A DNA stretch of 64,000 bases from Immersiella caudata (lineage: Eukaryota > Ascomycota > Sordariomycetes > Sordariales > Lasiosphaeriaceae), in the NCBI GenBank assembly GCA_030512335.1, contig JAULSU010000001.1, positions 1,736,001-1,800,000 on the forward strand. Direction: 5' to 3'. A program made the translations under genes and the position numbers. The notes beneath the pieces were generated by a model that worked only from the letters and a program-made list of their open reading frames with translations, had not been told where the DNA came from and searched no databases. This document shows, piece after piece, positions 55,201-64,000 of this stretch (within the stretch, counting starts at the first letter, position 1; every line of letters begins with the position of its first letter).

Positions 55201-57765
55201 CTCTGGGAAAGATCCAATGTTTCTCGACTCGGGCTGGGCGAATCGGACGGGCTGCCGTTCCTCTTCACACCACCAGTCCGCAGTTCGCCCCGTTTTCTGG
55301 AAGCTCAGACAGCATCCGTGAGCCGAGAGGCACTAGCCAGCGACGAGAGACGACTCATCTCCGCCACCAGCACGGGTGATGGGGCCCTCAGCCAGGCAAA
55401 GGGCTGGGTCGCTGCTCTATAGGGCATTGTGCTGATTTGCAGAGACGGTGCACACGGTGCACTCGAGCGTGAGCCTGAGCGTCGGATCAAACCCGGTTAG
55501 ACCATTGCGGAGCAGGGGTAGCCTGGGGCTCGAGAACAATGCGGAGGAAATGAGCAAGGACACGTGTAATCCGGGGGCCACGTGAGACGGCTCCTCGTCC
55601 TGCTGTCGAACACCAGAAAAGGCGGGGGAAAACCGGTGTCAGATATCATATCCAGGCGCAGGGAAGCCAATCCTCGCGGTGGAGCTGGGACGCGCGCGAG
55701 GCAGGCGTCATGCTCGGCCGAAAGGTTTCAATGCTGCGCCGCTTTTGTGGATGCCCAGTACCAGAATCCGTCGTTCTTCGGTTCCTGATAAACTCAGAAT
55801 CCAACCTCGCTTGAGCCCCAGGCTCGAAATACCAGGCCGGTCAGCGGCGTCGAGCGCGACGTCTTAGCACAGTGGGGCGTGGAGGGAGAACGACGACCAG
55901 TACTTCGCGCTTTCTTACTGGAAATCCAGCTTCACGCAGGGTCGGAGCGGTTGGCGTTGGCATTGGCGGATGATAATGCACGCCATATTGGTGGGCCTCT
56001 CGAAAACCACGGTTCGTGCGTGGCATGGTTCCATCTGCGTCGCCGCTACAGAAAATGCCTAGCCTTCAAGTCCAGACAACGCAGGCCCGCTGCTTGTCTG
56101 GTAACGGGTAGCGGCTGGGGGCGTGAAGGTGCTAGCTCTCAGACTAACGTTGCCTATGTTGATGGCGCGGAGCTGCCAATTTGCGTCGCGGGGTTCTCGA
56201 GCTCCCAAGCTGCGGCAAGAGGTCGAAGATGTCGCTGCCGTCGATGGTGTCCTTGAATCTTGCTGCTGGTGACTGTCTTGTTCAGTTTTCTGTCTGGGCG
56301 TCGGAAGCACGGAGAGATGTGGGCGGAGGGGGTATAGTCGAGGGGGCTATAATGCCCCCCCAGCGATCAATCAGCAATGAGCCGAGGATACTATGGCCAT
56401 AATGGGACGGACCGGGTGAGGTCTGTGAGCGCGCGCAAGCAGGAGCGAAGAACAGGATGGAAGTGGTTCTTGCCGCGTAGGAAATGGAGGCCGGGGTCGC
56501 AGCACGTTGCGCCCTGTCGTTCTTCCCTTGCTCCCTGATGACTGAGACCAGACCCTCAACGGGTTCCAGGTTGCTTCCATGCATTCTGCATTTCGAAAAA
56601 AAAAACCAGCAGCAGCCAGGTTGTGCACCCCCCCCATCGCGACCGGTCAATCCATTTTTCTCTTCCTTCATCTAACAGGCGCCCTTTGCCTTCACCGATT
56701 CCCTCACGGCCAGCAACGTTGGACGACCGCGCCCACTCGTCTCCGCCTCACCGACTGACACATTACATTGTTCCAAATCCAAAGACCGTCACACATCACA
56801 TCGGATCACATTGGAACTCCTCAACGGCGTGCCCACCTGCCCTCGCTCGGTTCCACGCACGGTATACATTCGCTCCTCGGCTGCCTGTCTGCGCGTCCAC
56901 TGGCTGCTTGCGCGCTCACCGGACGGTACGTGAACCTCCCAGCCACCATCGAAGGGGGGGCGCCAGCCCACACGCGCACTCGAGTCGCTTTCAGACGCTC
57001 ACCGACTCAACCCTCTCCGGGTTGCCTTCTTTCTCGGTGCCGCAGGCCGGAATCCGCGCCCAGGTTGGGTCAGCACTCCTAGGTGCATCGGTTCGAGCGC
57101 CACGCCCCGGCTTGGTGCCGTACCCGCCGCGCGCTCGGGGTCCCTTTCTGGTCTTCAGCGAGTCGAAACAGAAGGGGAACCGCTAGGACTGCTTCTCGCC
57201 CGGGCCTTGGACGGAAGTCAAAGGCCGAGAGAACTCCCCGACGCGCTGACGCTGGAACCACCTCTTCAAGGCTTGGGGTGGTGGCAGTCAGGTTGCACAT
57301 CACGCCAGGTTTGTGCGACTTGTCTGCTGGCAGCCTCCTTCGATCTCGAGGTTGGCTTCACCCTGCTCACCTGGTCGGTCGCCTCTCCTCGTCTTCGCGC
57401 CCACCGGTCTCACGCCCGCAGCTGCAACGGCTACCGCTTCTAGTCACTTGCGCTGCAGCCGTCCTCTCTACCCCATTACACGGGTTGCTGCCTCGTGGCG
57501 ATGGCGCTCTTGTGAGATGCTCTCTTCTCTTCACCCCTCCCCATTCGGCCCCAAGGAACAACTTGCTTTCTGAGCGCCTGGCCCCTTGCTGCCAGGCTGC
57601 TCATCAGCTGCGCTGCATCGCGCCCCGGGACCCTACCGGCGTGGGCTACTGCCCGTGGTCCCTCCCAGGCCCACTACCATCGACGAACAAAGTACATTTT
57701 CGGTCTGTACCATACTTGCATATATCATTCTTTCGGCCTTTTTCCAACGGAATCTTTGATCTTTC
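52206..57765. other. Very long gene-free region and transcription-factor leader
   Basis: 5.56 kb, the longest spacer in the window, with no gene I can support on either strand. Many open frames exist, but they are non-ATG or short, mutually overlapping and motif-free. From about 56640 the plus strand is pyrimidine-rich, as in long leaders or promoters of fungal regulators, and leads into the Zn-cluster gene. Confidence 0.45.
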
Positions 57766-60700
57766 ATGATGGTAAGGAGCTTACCCTTTACCTCTCTGTC
57801 TCCCCTGGCTTGCGGCAAGCTGCATGGTCAGAACGACCGATCTTCCCTGTGGTTGCTCATTCTGTGCCTGGCCAAGCCATGTCGTCGGTCCTCCACTCCC
57901 ATCCTCTTGCACACCCCCCCCTTTTTTTTTTTCTGTCTGTCACTTATACACTTTGCCCCCTACATCAGCCCCCTCTGATTCCCATCCATGCCTCGTTGGC
58001 GTGGTCTGTCTTCACCGGTCCCGTCGCCTGCCTTCCTTCCCCGACGCCCCCGTCCTCTTATTAGCCGCCCCTTTTCGCCCTTCCAAGGTGCGGTGAAGTT
58101 GATGATGCTTGACTAGAATAATCTCAAGAGACGCCAGGCGTACTGCCATGAGGACGCCCCTGCAGAGCCAGTGCTCCGGGACCTCGCTCACTCCTCGTCG
58201 ACCGGCCTCGACGCCTCACCCTTGTCTGTCGACTACCGATATATACTGGAACAAGCTCCCACGACTTCGGTGAGGATAGCTGTGCCTCTCTCCAGGCTCT
58301 TGGACTTGAACCGTCCGGAAAACCAGCAGTTCATCTTGGGACAAGCCGCCGAGTTCCTCAACCTTCCATTACCCACCCTCTTGGAGCTAAGTGGTCGTCA
58401 ACACCATCTTCATAAAAGGCCCCGCCTCACCTCAAGTCCGCCAATGTCGACCCCATACGCGGACAACCCCAGCCTTCAGGATGGCCAGGAAAAGCCACCG
58501 CTTGTTGGCCCCTCCGGCCGCGCCAATAGCACGGCCCGCAAGCCCTTTGCCGCGTTCCCAGACGGCTTCTCTTCCTCAGGTTGGACTGGCGCCCGCATAG
58601 CAGACTGTTTGGCAAATTTCGCAATGTGCCCACCCTGCTCCACCTACGAGCCACCTGGTATGGCATCAAGATTGACTCTGAAAAGACGTAAAGCAATGCG
58701 CTAACGGTATCTTTCAGCATACCAACCACTTCCAACAACGGCTCCATATGACTACGATAGTGCGAGGTCGGCGATGGATGACCCTTTGGCACCTTTGCCG
58801 CCGCATAGCCAGCCACACATCGATCCTACGCCGATTACAGCTGACGAGGCAGCCCTGTTTGCTTGTGACAATTCCGCATTAATGGCTCAGTATTTAGCAA
58901 ATTATCCTCCGCTGCAACCCAACCGTGTTATGGCTGTGCAACCTCGTTCCAACAGGGAAGAGATGGTTTATCCCGTTGCACCTACAGCAGGCAAGTACAA
59001 CACTAGTCCTGAAGATAGCGGTGCCGCCGCGGGTGGAGGGATACAAAGCCAACCCCATCTCATGAACGCGCCCATCGGCCCAACTGCTCTGCAAGATTCC
59101 TACTCTGGTGAGGTTGGCTTGAGTTCTTTCGGGCGGCAGGGTGGGTATGCGCGCGGTCACCCCCGCTACAGCTCGATCCAGGGGTTCGAGATCAAGGACG
59201 ATCCGGATAGTTTGGACGTGCAAGGGAGACCCGCATTCGATCTTTTTCCGCATCCAAGAACCCTACCGGCTAGGCGTGGCCCGTTCAAGGATAGCGGTCA
59301 GCGAGAGTTGACGGCTCGTACCCGAAAGATAGGAAGCTGCATCCGGTGTAGAATGCAGCGGATTCGAGTAAGCGGCCCTATTGACACGGCCAACCTGGCA
59401 CAAATTTCACATTCAGGAACAGCATAGGCTAACGTTAGCTGTAGTGTAACCTCGATCCAGAAGACGAGAGGGGGCCTTGCATATCGTGCAAAAAGATTGC
59501 GGCGAATAGCAGGGTGTATCGTCTAAACTGTCTTCGCTGGAAGATCACCGACGTGAAGCTGTTCAAACCCGGCCAGGTCAAAGGCCACGAGTGGACGAAT
59601 CGGTGGAAAGATAGCGTGGTTGATGACATTGGGGCCTGGGAACCTTCGGACGCGAGGGTGATTCAGGTCACGGAAGGCTACACGGGCCGGCCGATTCGTC
59701 TTCATGTCCGACGGTTTCAACCGCAAGATGGCGACAAGTTGGACAGGTCTTGGGTATCTGGTGGCGTTAGGAAGTTTGTCACCATTCCGCCATTTGCCAT
59801 TGTCGATATGGAGTCGGCCAAGTCTGCGTTTGACGAACACATCAAGGAAGGCCTGTGGGCTTGCTGCAAGCAATTGCTTGGCCCAGAGAAGTTGCTGTGG
59901 CAAACATACGCCCTTGCGATCAAGTTGATGACACACCCATCGACAAACGAGTCGGAGAGGAAGTTACTGGTCAGCACGCTCGACCTGTGGATGTCAGTTC
60001 GATTGACGACCAAGTCGTTCGAGATCGTGGGAAACGACACCCTCGATATGCCTCAGAACCTGATCCAGGATGAAAACAACCCACTTCACGGCAAAATCCC
60101 ACTCCCTCCAGTGATGGGCGCGCAAATAGACTCGGTCTTGATACACCAAATCCAGCCCCAGCTGCGCCGAAGGACACTCGAAGAGCTGCAGAAGATGACG
60201 CAGGACAAGAAGCAGAAGACATGGCTCACCACGTACCTGGTGACTTTCATCTTGTTACACAACATCGCGTTGATCACAAAGCACGATGCCGACTATGCAA
60301 GAAAGCATGGGATGAAGGTAAGAATTGTTGAGCGTTTTCCCGTCAGGACGTAAAGGGAGCAGAAGCACCTGTTCAAAAGACAGAAGAATAGGGGAATGCT
60401 GATGAATACTTCTCACAGAGACGGTTCGCGAGGGAGGATAACGTGAAAGAGTACAACCTGGGTAAGAGAACTCAAATGGTGGCCCGACCAGGCCGCTTCC
60501 GCGTGCTGAAACTTGATTGGCTGATGGTTGGAGCAGGTGCAAACACCCTCCTGGCTTACTTCCACTACTGCAATAAGGGCATCTATCCCTTCTCGGGCGA
60601 ATGCAAGGATCAAGACCTTCAAAGCTTGGCAGAGCTTGATGGTGAGACCATGAAGTTTGTCAAATACACAAGGCAGTTCGCTTCGGACCACAGTGAGCAC

Positions 60701-60866
60701 CCCCAGTTGGCAATGCAGGCCGAGGACACTTTGCGCAGCGCTAACTCTTACTCCCTTGTGCGCAGGTCGACAGTGGGAAGACGTATGGCATGAGGAGAAT
60801 TATGAGAACGAATATTACTATGTTAGCCAGCTCTTTGAGCAGAACTGGCAACCTCGTACCATGTAA
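57766..60866 (+). CDS. Fungal Zn-cluster (C6-type) transcription factor
   Basis: Proposed exons: 57766-57771, 58117-58657, 58718-59367, 59445-60317, 60419-60461, 60537-60692, 60766-60866, giving 789 residues. The N-terminal part (NNLKRRQAYCHEDAPAEPVL) is preceded only by two Met codons, then a 345-bp intron. Residues about 15-385 are mostly disordered. The cysteine cluster is Cys390-x2-Cys393-x6-Cys400-x10-Cys411-x2-Cys414-x13-Cys428, with the third Cys at the start of exon four. KITDVKLFKPGQVKGHEWT follows, typical of a fungal C6-finger subfamily. The C-terminal domain ends in YYYVSQLFEQNWQPRT. It is probably a nuclear DNA-binding regulator; targets are unknown. The sixth-exon entry intron (60462-60536, 75 bp) is stop-free and in frame, but removal gives the expected NLGANTLLAYFHYCNKG. 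The body is secure; the first exon is tentative. Confidence 0.82.
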
Positions 60867-63737
60867 TTGGTGACCTGGGCACGCGGCAGTCTGTTGCCAT
60901 GCAGACTGCCTGCTGCACCAAGACGAAAAGAAACGAGCGAAGGGAGTGCGGTGTGGAGCACCTGCGTCTTCATCCGAGACGGAACAGTGGTGGGCTTCGC
61001 GACATGCATGATGCTACCTGCTCAACTGGCATCGCTTCCGGAAGGAGGCATCCAGCGACAGAGACACACCCCGGCGGGTGGTGTGCCTGTCTATGTACAT
61101 CGTATAAGAATAGAGAAGACACAAGACTAGCGCGGATGTTCCTCTTTTCATTTTTGTCTCATGTCCTCTTGCCCCATGTAGGGAGGGTGTCAACTCCCCT
61201 CAGGCTACCGTGGTATATTGCGGTCGTGAAAGATTAAACTTAATTGCTCGTCTTCTTGTTGTGCGGGGCAAACCAGAGAGCGGTGGAGCGAGAACGCGAG
61301 TGACTTGGTCTCCAAGGTCGTAAGGGAGGGGGACTGAGATGCTGCTTCAGGCATTCCATACCGGGACCTACTGTGTGTCGATGCTGACGGACGTGCCCTG
61401 GCACTTGTAATTGATATCTGTCGGCCTGTGCAACGCCAAGATGGCTCCAGCACAGGTCTGCACTCTGCATTCTGCACGCTGGGCTGTTGCAGAACCGGGT
61501 GGCTCGCATCAAGACCCAGGGCCGGGGGATGGGTGTGTAGCCGACGCTTTGCGAGCTGGAGGCGGCACAGCCGCTGGGAAGTGGTGCAGCCCGATCGCCG
61601 TCTCGCGCTAGGGCTTATTAGCGTCCCAGCCGTCAAATCACCCGAAGGGTGGACTTTGAGGCTCCCTTCAGCTAGCAAAGTGAATTATTGTGTGCCCACT
61701 CAAACATTGATGAACCCTTTTCTTGCACCGGTGGTGCTGCTTCCCCGGTCTCCCCCTCCCCTCCGCCTACCATCGACACGACACGATGCAATGCGAACTC
61801 TGCAAGGCCTTGCAACTGCCCACACCACAGCCATGTCAATGATCCATCGCAGGCGTCGAAAACCTGTCGGACCAAGGTGTCGGGCATGGATCTCGGCCTC
61901 GACTGCTCCAGAGAGGCTGGGCGTGGCCGGCCACCGCGCTTGGCCATGTGGTAGCTGCCCTTTCTGGGAACTACTGCATTTGTGCGTCAGTGAGACAAGT
62001 GCGTCTCCGTCATCCGTACCCATGGCATATGGGAAGAGACGAAGACCGACGACGCCGCCGAGAATCTGGATGCCATGAGAAGCCTCGGGTGGAGATTCAG
62101 ACGGTTCCGCTAACAATGCTGCCCGCCTCTTCCTTTCGCTGGTCGATCACCCAAGTGGGCGGGGGCGGTGCCTGGCCTGGATCCATGCCTCGGTGCATTG
62201 CAGAGGTCGGTCCCCTTTCCTGTCCTTCCCTCCTCGAAGCCGAAGGCTGCGCCCGTCCCGATGGCTCCCTTACGTTCCCGTATCCGCGGTTCCCTGACGG
62301 CCAGTGAGCTGTTGTCTGCCGGACCGCTGATGGCTCCCCACGCTCACGGGCGCACCCACCTACCTGGTGGCCACTCTTCACGTAATCTGTCGGGTGGATT
62401 TTTGCGCCCGCCATCACGATCTCTCTGACTGGGGTCACACAACATTTATCCCGTCGCTCCTTCCGTCTACCCTTCACGCCATCCTACCTAATAACTCTAG
62501 TCGAGTGCAAGACAATCAAGCGATGCCATGCATTTCTTCAGCCATCTCGACCTCAAGTTACTTGCACTCGTGCATCTCCGGACCCCACGCCAGCTCTCCA
62601 GCTCCCATCCCCCAGTGCACCCTCGAACCCAAAGCTCGGGTTGCAAGCCACCGCAGCGTGCGTATCGAGGTGTGCACTCCCCTTTCTCCGCAGGGCTTTT
62701 CGCCGGGAGGTTAGGTATGGAGCCATCTCATCCGCACGCCCCTAGACCAACCCACTCCTCGGGGTAGGCTAGAAATGCCAGGCCTAGCACCCTGTCTCTT
62801 TGCCCCGCGTCTTGTCTCCTGTGGGTGGTCACTCTCGATCTCGGCCACCTACAGCAGCATGGAAAGCTCCTGCTGGGCCGACAGCGCCACCTCCACCGCA
62901 TTGGCTGCGATGCCGATAGTGGAGGTAATATCTCGCCATCTCTCCGTCACTTCTCGCTAAGGAGTACTCGTTACTGTTATCCCCCTGTCGCTGGCAGCTG
63001 CTTGCTGCTACTGCGCGGCGCATCCTTCTCGGCGCTGGTCTCACTTACTTCGATCCGTCTAAGCCTTCATTACCAGTCCAAGACGGCGCGGCACAACCAA
63101 GTGGCAGGTACATATCCGCCGCCCTTGTCAACGAAAATGGAGAGGGGGCGTCGTTTTCCAGGAGCAACACCTCAGTCTTTACCCACCCCTGAACGACGAG
63201 GAAGACAGGGTGGCATGTGCGTTGCCATCCGACCCTCCTACGAAGGCGCACCGACCGATCTCAGCCAAGCAAGACGTCTCCTCTTCCCCCATTGTTGCGC
63301 GGCCTCTAGATACCTACGCAGACCCCCTGGACATTTTACGGTCTTTGCTCGATCTTGGCGACCGACAGCACGGGAGACCAGCGGTGCGTCCACAGTACTT
63401 GGCACAGCCTTGCCTACTGCATCCTAGTCCAGGGACGCTACAGAGTGGACAGGGAGGTACCTTTACCGTGTGCCCGGGTTTCGCTTCCAGTCGCCGCCTA
63501 CCCTGCGGTGACGCCCCAGAGCGGCGCCTCAAACCGCACACGTCGAGCTGGGCTCCCCGGTAGCTTACACTTGTTGTGCTTCTGTTGGACTTGGACAAAT
63601 CTTCCTCCCCTCTGCTCCTGACGGAAGAGAGAACAAACGGGGGCGCAAGAAATCCGTTTTGGGTGTCTCTGGCATCCGCCTCGATCAAAGGGAGTCCTTA
63701 TATCTGTCGACAAAGACGCCCAAGACACCGCCCAAAC
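60867..63737. other. Intergenic, with leader of the next gene
   Basis: 2.87 kb without a supported gene. Open frames overlap on both strands without motifs. From about 62100 the plus strand is pyrimidine-rich, fitting the promoter and leader of the gene starting at 63738. Confidence 0.45.
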
Positions 63738-64000
63738 ATGTCCTCGTGGGCATCCCCTTCAACATCACCCAGTCACCAACTTTGCCTTGGCAGCAACGTC
63801 AACCAGGTTCTCGGCCACATCGCTCACATCGCCCACACAGTGGCGACTCTTCCCATTGCTCTCCACACTCCTCAAACTTTCCTCGCCGCCGCAGTCCGAG
63901 CTGACAGCTGGGCATCCCGAGCTGTCGTCCAGCCCTTAGCCACTCTATTCTTCGGTGCGTGCACTCCGCTGCATCCCACCCCTATGTCGGACCCCCTTTG
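63738..64000 (+). CDS. Probable first exon of an unrecognised gene, cut by the window edge
   Basis: The ATG at 63738 opens a frame that stays open to the end of the window. The first 72 residues are moderately hydrophobic and Ala/His-rich (for example NQVLGHIAHIAHTVATLPIA), unlike the surrounding low-complexity shadows. A GTGCGT donor-like site at 63955 could end the exon after a phase-1 G. I do not recognise a family, and chance is possible. Confidence 0.4.
   Translation, partial: MSSWASPSTSPSHQLCLGSNVNQVLGHIAHIAHTVATLPIALHTPQTFLAAAVRADSWASRAVVQPLATLFFGACTPLHPTPMSDPL

Noticed and set aside
1..64000. Secondary-metabolite cluster, transposon or CRISPR
   Set aside because: No polyketide synthase, NRPS, terpene synthase, transposase, reverse transcriptase, terminal repeats or spacer-repeat arrays were seen; gene content is housekeeping and transport.

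Overview
This window is nuclear DNA of a filamentous ascomycete, most likely a Sordariomycete. The evidence is GC-rich genes with short introns (about 47-133 bp, plus one proposed 345-bp intron), GT donors, CTNAC/CTGAC-like branch points and CAG/TAG acceptors. Gene content agrees: a fungal histidine-acid phosphatase, an MEP ammonium permease, a SulP sulfate permease, an Isc1-type phospholipase C, a Swd3/WDR5 protein, Cdc14, and a fungal Zn-cluster regulator. I saw no transposon, tRNA, rRNA or CRISPR array. Gene models were spliced by hand. Every multi-exon model here sums to a whole number of codons.

Layout. 0-8 kb: a membrane-anchored GH5 hydrolase, a CRT10-family protein and a membrane-anchored histidine-acid phosphatase (phytase type). 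8-27 kb: an ammonium permease, an alpha/beta hydrolase, a sulfate permease and a membrane GT2-like glycosyltransferase, separated by long gene-free spacers. 29-45 kb is the dense part: a DJ-1/PfpI protein, the nucleolar FKBP Fpr4, an NDR/AGC-type kinase, Isc1 (minus strand), a Swd3/WDR5 protein and Cdc14. 48-52 kb: a SWIM zinc-finger protein and a divergent protein-kinase-like protein (minus strand). 57.8-60.9 kb: a seven-exon Zn-cluster transcription factor. The right edge holds the first exon of an unrecognised gene.

The main discovery candidate is the kinase at 33069-36228. Its reading frame is intact for 989 codons except for one TAG at 35000-35002, exactly where the first Trp of the invariant Asp-Trp-Trp-Ser of kinase subdomain IX should be. 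The following Trp codon (TGG) is intact. This matches PUK1 of Fusarium graminearum, whose kinase-domain UAG codons are recoded to UGG by A-to-I mRNA editing during perithecium development. Here the TAG lies in the 10-nt apical loop of a predicted stem-loop (34981-35026), the kind of context reported for fungal edited adenosines. I infer a developmentally edited, conditionally full-length kinase rather than a pseudogene.

Other points of note are a 10-nt microexon in CDC14, upstream ORFs before the GH5, kinase and SWIM genes, four stop-free introns of length 3n, an intron inside the Zn-cluster codons of the transcription factor, and a decayed 21-bp tandem array. Genes for uptake or release of P, N and S lie within 15 kb of each other, but no other functional cluster is evident.
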